Below are positions 41,614 to 53,461 of a DNA stretch of 64,000 bases, in pieces (the stretch's first letter is position 1; each line of letters opens with the position of its first letter). The DNA is from Floccularia luteovirens. Its lineage: Eukaryota > Basidiomycota > Agaricomycetes > Agaricales > Squamanitaceae. The DNA lies in the NCBI GenBank assembly GCA_009739215.1, contig VSJF01000007.1, positions 434,001-498,000 of the forward strand, in the 5' to 3' direction. Made by a program: the position numbers and the translations under genes. The notes beneath the pieces are model-generated. The model was not told the DNA's origin, did not search any database, and saw only the letters and a list, made by a program, of their open reading frames with translations.

Positions 41614-41938
41614 AGGTCGTAAAAGGTCGTAAATGTTCGTAAAAGGTCGTAAATGTTCGTAAAAGGTCGTAAATGTTCGTGAAAGGTCGTGAAAGGTCGT
41701 AAAAGTCGTCCGGGGTTAGACAAGTCACCAATAGTCGCCAGGACCTCCTCAAGAGCGAAGCGCGGTGTATTCCAGATATAGAGAGATATTGATACTTGTA
41801 TCTCGCAAAGAACCGAATTCGAAGCCTGCTTTGAGATTGGGAATACATACGGTAGCTTGGATAAGGTATTGTGAACTGTGTAATTGCGATGGGGGGCATC
41901 GTATTAGGCGGGGTGTGTGAGGGTATAATATATCCGGA
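41614..41938. repeat. Repeat element copy 1: GTCGTAAA array plus conserved body
   Basis: An array of about ten 10-bp units (AAAGGTCGTA / AAATGTTCGT) fills 41614-41710. It is followed by a body of about 230 bp with CAAGTCACCAATAGTCGCCA, GGACCTCCTCAAGAGCGAAG and GATGGGGGGCATCGTATTAG, ending GGGTATAATATATCCGGA near 41938. Copy 2 follows directly with the same order of parts. The alternating GGTCGTAAAT / GTTCGTAAAA pattern makes a 20-bp higher-order period. The opposite strand stays open and would encode YDLLRPFTT-like repeats, a consequence of the array. Confidence 0.8.
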
Positions 41939-42272
41939 ATTCGTAATATGTCGTAAAGGGTCGTAAAGTACGTAAAAGGTCGTAAAAGGTCGTAAAATGT
42001 CATAAAGGTCGTAAAAGTTCGTAAAAGTTCGTCCAGGGTTAAACAAGTCACCAATGGTAGCCAGGACCTCCCCAAGAGCGAAGCACGGTGCGCTTCAGAT
42101 ATTGAGAGAGACATTGATCTTTGTATCTCGCAAAAAACCAGATTAGAGGCTTGCTTTGAGGTTGGGAATGCATAGAGCGACTTGATTAGGGTATCGTGTA
42201 CTGTGTAGTTGCGATGGGGGGCATCGTATTAGGCGGAGGGGTTGTGATTATAAGGGGTATAATATATCCGGA
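41939..42272. repeat. Repeat element copy 2, tandem to copy 1
   Basis: The array is at 41939-42032 with more irregular units (TCGTAAAGGG, GTACGTAAAA, GTCGTAAAAT). The body at 42033-42272 is clearly related to copy 1: CAAGTCACCAATGGTAGCCA, GGACCTCCCCAAGAGCGAAG, GCGATGGGGGGCATCGTATT, and GTATAATATATCCGGA at the end. By eye roughly 80-85% identical, so the duplication is not recent or the element is multi-copy and drifting. No transposase, terminal inverted repeat or RNA pol III box was recognised. Confidence 0.8.
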
Positions 42273-42726
42273 GATAAGCTATAAGGTAGAGAAAATGATT
42301 AGATACGGGTTTTTCCACGGAAGATAAAGGCTCACATAGAGATAGGATAAAAATGAGGGATCTTCAAATAGAGTACAAGTGGGGTTGTCAATATGGGGAG
42401 TAACATCCTACCAATGACCGGAGGACTCACAAAATAGGAATAAGATAGAAAAAATAATGATAGATGGAAGGAATGTGGGGCAGATTCTAAAATCACGAGT
42501 TAGACGACTGGCTGCTGGTCGCGAAAATCAAAGAACTTACCTGGGATAGAAGTTTTTTTGCGTTTAATGTCTAAAATAAAGGAATTAAATGAATTGCTAA
42601 AAAAAGGTGTTTAGTAGGCCGCCATCTTAGAAAAAGACTCACAATAAAGAATGGGAAGGGAAACGGTACCTGGCGCAAAAAGGATATAGTGGAAAAAGAG
42701 CAGCGTAACAAATAGAGTGGTTTGCA
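42273..42726. other. Intergenic region between repeat and kinase gene
   Basis: No gene was seen. A-rich, with AAAAATAATG-like runs. It may include more degraded repeat sequence. Confidence 0.35.
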
Positions 42727-45700
42727 TTAGACCGGAGACTCTTCCTTAAATTTCCTTCCGAAGAGGCAGTCACGAGCCCAAGTAAGTCCCTGTGTGATCT
42801 TCTTTCCGATGTTAGAAAACCAGCTGTTCAAGTTGTCCTTGCAGTTCGTCCAGAATGACCCAGAAGCCAGCAAATCAAGAGTATCATCGCTCCATTTCGA
42901 GACCAATCTTGGCTCGTCCTCAGCTGTAGGTATCTTGTCATCACAGAGATGAAGAGATATGTGAATTTCCACGAAAGATACTTCGGCAGTCTTATCGGTT
43001 ACAAGTTCAGGGATAGCCACAGGGATAGCTGCAGGGAGCGCGACAGTTTGAGGGACAATAGCAGCTTCAGGAGTCTCAGGGACCAAGAAAGCATCAATTT
43101 TGACAGGAGTGCCTTCGAAGACAGCCACACATTCACTTGAGTCCATTGTAGTGCATCCCGGAGTGACAACCAAGGCAGGCGATCCAGCTGGGGTATCTGC
43201 AGCGATATCATCGACGAGAGGGTTCGAATTCGAAGAGTTACTTTGAGAGCTGTCCACATTCAAGTCCAAGAAACCAGATTCATGCGCAGGTTGGTAAAAA
43301 GGATTTGATGTTAAAGACGTGAAAAGGTCCGCGGCAACAGGCAAGTTGTCAACAGAAGATGAGTCCATTGGTTTACCAGAATACTTCAGTTTGGATCCTG
43401 AGATTGAGAATGGCTCTGGTGCAGGAGGACGGACGAATGGCGAACTCTTGAGGTATTCCCTGCATGGACTTTCTTCAACTTTAGAATCAGCAACAATTTG
43501 TACCTTTTCTTGGGGTTCATTAATAAACTCGAAGTCGGGATATGGATCACAATCTTCAGAAAATGCAGAACCAGCGAAGACCCGGTCCCAGTTGTTCAAC
43601 TTTCCGAACGATGGAATTGGCTGGGGCATATAAGGAGCTGATTGGACGTAGTTTGAATAAGGATAGATATCAAAATATTATGGAAGCTCACGTTGTAACA
43701 GCCCCTTATCGACATCATCAAAGTTACTGTTCAAGGTAAAGTAAACACAAATCTGTGTATCAGTAGAAGTGAACTCACATGGCAGAGAAGAATGCATGCT
43801 TCTTGACAAAGGGAATTTGATATAGCCTATTGTCCAATTCCTTCCTCATGAGCTAACCAAAATAATGGATTTTAATAGAGGTTCCACGTGCAAAGAGCAA
43901 TACATACGTCATCCAGGAAAGATTTGGCGTTAACATCCAAGTCAATGTTCGAAGTGTAAGGTAGAGATGCACCCATGATCATATCCCTCAATTCGAGGGG
44001 ACATTCGTCCCGCCAAGGTACCTGGAATATGATGTAAGTTCTGGTTATAAGTCAGATGAAGAGTGCTCACCTCTCCCTCTAACATCTGATAGACGCAGAT
44101 TCCATAGCTCCAAACATCGGCCTCGTAGCTATAGAAAGAGCCAGAGATTGCTTCGGGAGACATGTACACCACAGTGCCGGCGATGCTCGCTGTTACAGGG
44201 TCTCCGCAGAACGAAAGGGAGAAGTCGGAAGCACCTTCATCGGCCTTGATGAAAGTTTTCGAGCCGAAGTCTCTGCAAAGACCGAGATCTGCGATGCAGA
44301 TATGACCATCATTCTTGAGGAGGGTGTTCGAAAGCTTGATGTCACGATGCAAGATCCCATTGGCGTGTAGGTGGTTGATGCCCGATAACTGTGGATCAGT
44401 TAGTCACCTAAATTCATCTGCACAAGTACAAAAGACTTACCATCTCTGCGGCATAAAAGCGTGTCGCCTCAACATCAAGCTTCTTGAATCTAGAGAGCAG
44501 GCGGCTGAGATCACCGCCCTGATGATAGTCCTAATAAAACAGATCAAGTAAGTTCTCGAAGATAGAATAACGAACTTACCGTGACAATGTAGAAGTTGTG
44601 AGAATCGTGGAAGCTGCCGACCATGTTAAGCAAGTGCTGATGATTGCGGACGCGTTTGAGAAGCTCTTGCTCTAACAATATCATCTCCGGATTGCGGTGA
44701 ACAGCGGCCTTGGAAACAACCTTGACCGCCACATGCCCCACTTGACCACCAAGCTTCTTGGCGACATATACCTTGCCAAACCCACCACGGCCAACGACTT
44801 GAAGAACTTCGAGGTTTCTTATGACCGTCACGCCTTTTCTGCAGACTATGGATGAGTAATCTTCGCCTTTGCGGAAAGGGAAAGATTCTTCAGAAGAAAA
44901 TGAGGGGAAACCCGATGAATGCTTCTGCTTGCGTACAGGTTCCTTGCGTATGGGTTCCTTGCGTACAGGCGATGGCAGCGCAGAGAACCTTGGGACTGGT
45001 TTCCTACGAACGTTGAACACTTTCTTCTGACCATTCTCTTTGCCCGCAATCGCCTTTGTTGGAGAAGGGAAGGCGGGTTTTCCGTTGTCCTTGTCCTTTG
45101 GGATGTTCATATTGACGACACCCAGAGCAGGTCGTGGACCACGGTTACTAGCTTTGGTATTCCCCTTAGGCCTCCTGATTGCGGGCTTACGAGCCAAGAC
45201 GTTGGCCACGGACGAGGATGACATGGTGTCCACGCTGACAACCCTGAACTTGAGACGAGGGGCATTCTTCCCTTCCATGGCGTTCACGACTTTGAAAGCC
45301 TTAACTCCCGGATGGAAAGAAGACAGCATGGAGGGATCCGCGTTGACCACACGCAACCCAGCTTTGCCCTTACGGAAGATACGCTCAGATCAATTGTTAA
45401 AGGGAGACATTGAAGTCGGGCGAACCTTTGCATTCCCATCTCGCAAAAGCACCACTCTATTGGTGGCGGCGGGGTTCCTCATGGGGAAGCTCTCCTCAGA
45501 GGTTTCTTCCTATTAGTGACTGGGCGTGAGCTTATATTCTCCTGTAGGGAGATTGACATACCCTCTGGAAACCGGGGAAGAATATAGGTCCATTGACTGG
45601 ACCTTGAAGGACACCCCAGTTGGGCAGGGGTCCTTCAGAAGATACGGGCCTCACATCGCCAGCCTCATAGTTCAACATAAGTAAAGTGTAGCCAATGCTG

Positions 45701-45751
45701 ACAGCGAGGACTCACCTTTTCCAAGGCGACGTTGGGCCCAAAGGCAGACAT
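42727..45751 (-). CDS. Divergent AGC-like serine/threonine protein kinase
   Basis: ATG 45751 gives MSAFGPNVALEK. In-phase splices then bring AGDVRPVSSEGPLPNWGVLQ and EETSEESFPMRNPAATNRVV, and on to a long basic N-terminal region containing KEPIRKEPVRK repeats. The kinase domain has VVGRGGFGKVYVAKK (P-loop), HVAVKVVSK (catalytic Lys), ILHRDIKLSNTLL (catalytic loop), ADLGLCRDF in place of DFG, TVVYMSPEAI in place of APE, and DVWSYGICVYQMLEGEVPW. A C-tail INFDDVDKGLLQPPYMPQPI resembles the AGC-kinase extension. The last 290 residues are disordered and acidic with a hydrophobic end. Catalytic residues are present, so it may be active. Substrate unknown. Confidence 0.78.
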
Positions 45752-46544
45752 GTCGAACTGAGCCTGCATAGTTGTTGGGATAGTTGTAAAAATAGCGGTT
45801 TGATAGCGTTGCAAAGAGAGCAAAAGCGATAATAGGACTTGCGAATAAAGACAAGGGAGAAATATGGCATTTTTGCGGAATATATAGAGGACCTATTGCA
45901 AAACAGACCGCCTGTATTGAAACCTGGGAGCTGCAGTGTCAGCCTCCAGTTGACCGTGGGACTTGACCCGTTCACTTGTCGTATTTGAATTATACGAATA
46001 GTGAGCAACATAAGTACGGGCAGAAACTGAAGTGAGGCCGTGGTTCAGCGTTTATATCAAGAAATATAAATCGCATATAAGCACCCTGTGATATAATTAG
46101 AGTTCATAGACAATGCTTACCTGACTAAGAGCATATGTATGCAGTGTATATATACCGGGTTATTTGTGATTAGTTGGAAATGGGCACCATGTCAGAAGGA
46201 ATCATTGTGACCAGGAGCAAGGCAAGGTATGACCACGGCTACGAGAACCACCTAGAAGATATGTGTAGCTGTAAGTGATAGACAAGGTTCGTCACTGTAA
46301 GTCAAGAATGATAGATGACACAAGTAGAACTTCATCAATGTTTTGTTTAGCCAATGTTACCAAATAAAACGCAATGAAGTTGTGATTTAATTTGACCATC
46401 AATTGATCCTCGAGAATATTGCAAAGTTAAATCCGGATATCTAAGTAGTCTATGAAATGATGTTGTCTAACGCTGGCTAAGTGGGTATCAATATCTGTCA
46501 TATTGGCCGAAATATTAAAGTAGTCCTTGACGGGAAAATGATAG
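45752..46544. other. Intergenic, kinase promoter side
   Basis: No gene was seen in 793 bp. A/T-rich; short frames only. Confidence 0.35.
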
Positions 46545-47732
46545 CTACGCAGCTTCAGCAATGATCTCGAACTGCCCGTCCTCGACAGGTTTGCTGTCGT
46601 CAGACATTTCTTGTGGGGTAGTTGTTTCCTTTTCCGCTTCCGCTTCTGCTATCTTGTCCTGCTTATACTCCCACTCCTTCAGACCAATTTTTCCACCCAA
46701 TTCTCGCCACCTTTGCATGTTACTCTTAGCCCTCTCTTCGCACATTTTTATCAGTTCTGGCCAATATTTCTCGTGCTCGTACTCAAAATCCCTGTCACCA
46801 CCCCACCACTCTTTCATTAACATATCTGGAGTGAATATCTCTTCCTTGAGAACGTCGGGATTGAACTTGAGCTTCTCCCGTGTTACAGGGTCAATGAATG
46901 GTGTAATGACTTTGTAGAAAACGGTGACAAGGAAGGGAACGTTTATGATTAAGGAAAGACCTAGACGTTCAGGGTAATGGTCTTGCAGAATATTGAGGAC
47001 GGCACGCGAGGTCGAAATGGATGGATTCTTAGCCTTGTCCGCATAGTTTATGAGCAAATCTAGTTTTCTGATAAATTTAGCATTGAGTATACAGCTGCTG
47101 TTACGAGTTGTGTCATATAATATACTCACTCAACTCCCGGGCCCATAAGATCGATGGTGCGCTCCAGACTCCAAACGACATGCTGGATCTGACGTTCAGC
47201 TTCTGTTGTGTTCTGACGACTAGGTAAAAGATATAATCCTGGATGTCCCTTAGTATCATAGCCATAGATAATTTGTTTTCCGGTGATCGCCTAGAAAATA
47301 TGTTAAAAAATTAAATTTTCAATGTCATATGTAAACATCTTCAATACCTCAGGTTCAACCAGCTTGTCATCAATGGTATCATAGACTCCAAATTCTCTTC
47401 GCCATTTGAGAGTCGAAACTAATTTCTCGACGGCAACATCAACTTTCCACTTCGCGGCGCGTAAATACCTATTCAGCACATGTCAACTCATGAATAATTC
47501 CTTTTGGAAACACCGACCGAAGTAGGCATTCGCGTGATAACCAATATTTTTCGGCCTCCATGAGTTCTCCGCCCTCTTCTATACCTGGCAATTTGTAGCC
47601 ATCGATAGAAAAGTGGAGGAAAACCTCGTCATACATCTTTTGTTCATCTTCAGTGAGGACATGACTAGGGTCTTCTGTAAAAAGGTTGGGTGGAGGGATA
47701 GGAATGTAGGTCTTTTGTGATTGCTCCGACAT
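46545..47732 (-). CDS. Sec14-like (CRAL-TRIO) lipid-transfer protein
   Basis: CRAL-TRIO proteins move or present phosphatidylinositol and other lipids. It starts MSEQSQKTYIPIPPPNLFTE. The CRAL-TRIO N part is ECLLRYLRAAKWKVDVAVEK then STLKWRREFGVY. The lipid-binding part is GYDTKGHPGLYLLPSRQNT, VVWSLERTIDLMGPGVENLD, LLINYADKAKNPSISTSRAV, LNILQDHYPERLGLSLIINV, and the gate region FKxxPFIDP-like VITPFIDPVTREKLKF. The tail is rich in Glu and Lys. Four introns. An in-frame upstream ATG at 47807 would add 25 residues but would leave only 86 bp to the divergent gene, so 47732 is preferred. Confidence 0.85.
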
Positions 47733-47893
47733 GTGGTTGAAACTAAAAACTGGTTGTTCGACCCTGGATATAACTGGCTTAAAAATTGCCAAAATGGAAC
47801 TTGCCATTCTCGTCCAATGATGCTTACTCTATCTTCTGTTTTCGGTATTTTGTCATCTAAGCTTCCACAACTCTCCCAATCCGTCTGCCCAGC
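47733..47893. promoter_or_regulatory. Short divergent promoter of the Sec14-like and aminopeptidase genes
   Basis: Only 161 bp lie between the two start codons. It contains TCCGTCTGCCCAGC next to the plus-strand start and GTCCAATGATG (a CCAAT box) at about 47812-47822. Confidence 0.45.
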
Positions 47894-49656
<1,763 letters not shown>

Positions 49657-50042
49657 CACTTGCAAGAAATTTTTTACATCTAACTTTACTTATGGGAATG
49701 TGTAAGTAAATGTACCAAATCTTCGAGTTGGTTCATTTGAAAATATCTATTTTAGATAAATAACTGCTAAAAAAACATGAAAACTACATGGTGGACAAAG
49801 GAGAGGATGTACGACAGTGATAGCTTCGAGCAGGTAAGAGAACGTGATACGAAGTACAATTGTGTTTTGTGCGTAAGTAGTCGGGCAAAAGAGCAGACCC
49901 AGAAAACCGCTAATGAAAATGGATCCGATGATGGACGAACATAATAAAAAGAATATATAAGATAAACAAGGTGAAAGGAAGGTTAGGTCATAAATGGACA
50001 TCAATATGCAAAGAGTTTTATAATTCAACTCACTTAGCCTCA
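49657..50042. other. Convergent intergenic region
   Basis: This is 386 bp between converging ends. No gene was seen. Confidence 0.35.
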
Positions 50043-53042
50043 TCAAGGCTCTTCTGGACGCGTCATTGGCACAGCACCAAGACGGTCCCCATGCACGCGG
50101 AATCGATATAGACAAGTATATTCTGGTTTTCCCCAATTACTTAGTACTCGCAGCACAACAATCCCGAAGTCAATGCCTAGAGCTTGAATTTCGGGGTCCA
50201 CTGGGAAAGTTTGAACGCTTTTCGATGAATCGATATCGTATGCAAAACTTGCAATACGAATATAAGGAAGACGTTTAGGGAGGGTGGTCGGATATGGAGG
50301 CTCTTCGTAATCCAGACCCGCTTCGGGTTCGCGACGAGCTTGCTTCTCTTCTTGCCATGCCGTCCACTTCTCTAAGTTGTCACGTCCCTCTACCATTCCC
50401 CACACTTCCATTTCTCGTGGCGCGCTACCCATGTCAAACGCAATTTCACGTGGGACATGATCCACTGTCACTGCGTCGATGAATACTGGTGCGCTGAGTA
50501 CTACTCCTAGTTGGCCTTGTCCTCCCTTAAATGGCCAACAAAGTCCGTTTTGCTGTTCATGTTGCAGGGCTGTAATGGGTGGTCTACCAATGGCATACCC
50601 GCTGCCAGTTATAAGACCCAGGAATTGCCCAGGTAAATTAGAGGGGCCAATTTCGAATGTTGGTGTTGTCAGTGAGGGAATTACTCTGGCTCCTCCAGAA
50701 TGTAGCGCATAGTCTGGGCGGGCGATGGTATCCTTGCTGATAATTGATACAGCAGAGTCGACCAGGTGTGATATCAGTTTGGTAACGTCCTGGCCGTCTG
50801 TAGATTTTATAGTGATGCCCGACTTGTCTCCAGTGCCCAATGCAAGCTTATTCCACCATGCAGCTGTATTATGGTTTGCTGTAGTTGGGGTTGAGATCGC
50901 CTTGCTGCTAAGTTCCAGTGCCTCTTTCACTCCTCCCTCTAATCCTCCTACGCGTTGCTCCAGCAGACGAAGTTGTGCACGTGCGTCATCGTCGCTCCAA
51001 GTTTCCCTCGTGACCTCTGGTCTGTCTCGATGTATGCGAAGTTGTGCCTCCAACACCTCCATGTCTCTTTTCACCGCACTCAAGTCATTCTTCACAACAT
51101 CTTTTGCCTTACTCTCTACTTCTTTAGCTCGCTTACTTTCTGCAGCCAGCTTATCCTCCAATTTATTTACCCGCGATGTCAGGTCAGAATAACCCCGTAC
51201 ACCATCATCTGCACGCACTCTCGTCTTTTCTGAACCGGCCGATAATTCGGAAAGGGCAATTTCAAAGCGTTGGAGCCGCTCGGCCAACTCTGCAATGTTG
51301 GCAGCTGGAACGTCTGGAGCAACATATTTTGGGGGGTAAACAGACGACGGGAACTTGATATCGGGTAGATAGGAATATAGGGTTTGGTTTCTCAACGCAT
51401 ACCATGCAGAGCCAACAGTAAGCAGAATGAAAAATAGTCCCATAAAGCCACGGATATGTGGAGCAACCCATTGTGAGGGGCGGTAGAACATAGTGTCAAA
51501 CATTACACCAGAAACCTTTCCGCAGAGGAAGGCTATCGTTGCGACGAATTCAATGAACCCTTTCGTCACCTTGACAATTAAATGCACGCCACGACCAAGC
51601 ATCGCCCCAACTGAAAAACGACTAGAGGATGGTGATGACAACCCTCGACTGGAATGACGAGAGCTATGTGGTACCGTTCGCGACACATCGAGAGTTTCTG
51701 TTGGTTGCATCTCATCGATTTCGGGAATAGTCCTCAGAGCTTGTTCTGCATCATCATAAGATTTATCAGGAACAGTTCGTGATCTAGATGGCGGAGCAGA
51801 TTGTCGTATTGAAGGTGGCTTAGCAGAGTTCCGAGAAGTTGCCGTTTGTAGCGGTTCAGACCCATCCTGCTATGGAAAAATGTCAACCGATCCTATCAAA
51901 GCTGGACAATACAGGAAAACACACCGTTCCTGACTGATCTTGTACTCCTCCCTCAGCATCACTATCTTCTCCTTCTTGGTTTCCTTTGGTATTTGTAGTG
52001 CGTTTTTTCCTCCGCTTGCCATCTGGGTACGTGGTGGGAAGTGTATTCAGTCCGCGTCCTGCTCCTCTGAGTTTTCTCCTTCGTGTTTTGTCTTCACCCG
52101 AAACATAATCGTCCGAGTCCGAGTCATCCTGAGGAGGTTCGTACTCTTTGTTATCCACAGAGATGTTATTGCGTTTATGTAATTGCTGATTAGCTCGTTG
52201 GGACTGCTGTTGCGCTCGATATACCCGTTCTTCGTCCTCATAGCTATAACTAGCTTCCCTTTCGAAACTTCGCCCATTGGCGGAATCCATTGATGTATCA
52301 GCATTCTTTCCACGTTCCTTGAGATAGAATGACGCAGTTGCCAGCATGTTTCCTGCAGCTTCAGCAATGTGGTCGAATGGACTTTTTGCTCTTCCATTCA
52401 GGGAAGTGTCTTGTTCACCTTCCGAGTCTGGAACTTGGAGCGTGGATTGTGTTTTCGTTAGTCTACGACCGGCAAGGTTCCGTGATATTTTATTCGGAGG
52501 TGCGGCAAACGCACGAATCTTTTGTGCGACTCCAGCTTCGTATTCGACGGAGGAACTTCTTGGAACTTGAACAGGACGGTTCGAAGCCCATTTGTCGTTG
52601 TTGTTGGTATTAGGTGCCATATCGTTAACCGCCTGGTTGAAAGCAGTTGCAATGTTTACAGATGTATCTTTCACGTTCCACCTCTCAGGTTCTAGGTTCA
52701 ACTGGGCTTGTTCAGCTTGTTTCAAACGAGCAAAGCGAGCCAAAGCAGAGTCACTCTGGTCAATTGTTTCGCTGTCGTGATTTCTTGTTCCCGTTTTGTC
52801 AGCTACAGGTGATGTTGGTTTGGTGGGGGATCTTGGTCCAAGGGTTGGTGCGCTTTACAAGTTAAATACCCCTTCAGCAAAGATTAAATAAGGCACGTGG
52901 AAGCATACCTGTATGCGTAAGAAGGGGGATTGATACGATGTGGACTGGTAGGGCGTCTATTTCCGTTAGACGGGGGTTTGTTATTGAAAGTAGAGAAGTC
53001 AACTCGTCTGTTTTGACCTAGTGGTGTGCTGGAAAAGGACAT
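50043..53042 (-). CDS. SUN-domain inner nuclear membrane protein (Sad1-like)
   Basis: SUN proteins bridge the nuclear envelope with KASH partners and anchor chromosomes and spindle poles. ATG 53042 gives MSFSSTPLGQNRRVDFSTFN. A long nucleoplasmic, disordered, basic region follows (KTRRRKLRGAGRGLN, DGKRRKKRTTNTKG). The membrane segment is GFMGLFFILLTVGSAWYALR. A luminal coiled coil follows (AELAERLQRFEIALSELSAG to LEQRVGGLEGGVKEALELSS). The SUN domain is C-terminal: ARPDYALHSGGARVIPSLTT, GQLGVVLSAPVFIDAVTVDH, MGSAPREMEVWGMVEGRDNL, and SNWGKPEYTCLYRFRVHGDR. Few introns, the main exon being 51710-50043 and beyond. Two exons at the 5' end are joined in phase near 52860-52910. Confidence 0.88.
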
Positions 53043-53461
53043 GAACCGGCTACAGGCGGTGACTGATCGGAAAGCACGCGGTTGTCAGCAGATAACTGGT
53101 GTTTCAATGATATGTTAATGTATAGATTGCGATAAGAATGTGGATATTGGATGCGTGTGTTGCGTGAGGCAGCAGAGATGCAATGGGGAGGTTGAAGGTT
53201 AAGGTGAAGGGAAGCGATCGTCCAACAAGCAAAGCGTCCGGCACGCGTCGTTTACTTTGCTCATGTTTGGCTATCCCCTCAACACGTGCATTGTACTTTT
53301 CACGTTGTGGCCCCTTTGTGCACAATGGGTCGTTGACATCCAGTAAAATTCATTGTTTCAACTTGGATTATGCTTGGACCAGATATATTCTGCTAAACAA
53401 TATAACGTGCTAATTTCTTGTTCTATTGTTATCTTTTAATTATCACTAAACGATAAACCAA
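53043..53461. other. Intergenic, SUN gene promoter
   Basis: This is 419 bp with no gene. Minus-strand frames here are not supported. Confidence 0.35.

Noticed and set aside
41614..42032. Possible CRISPR-like array
   Set aside because: Units are contiguous 10-mers without spacers, in a eukaryotic genome.
41564..42114. Minus-strand frames of 121-160 codons with YDLLRPFTT repeats
   Set aside because: They arise from the 10-bp repeat array being open in that frame; frames break outside it.
47733..47807. Upstream ATG of the Sec14-like gene at 47807
   Set aside because: It is in frame, but the added 25 residues do not resemble the family and would leave only 86 bp to the divergent start; kept only as an alternative.
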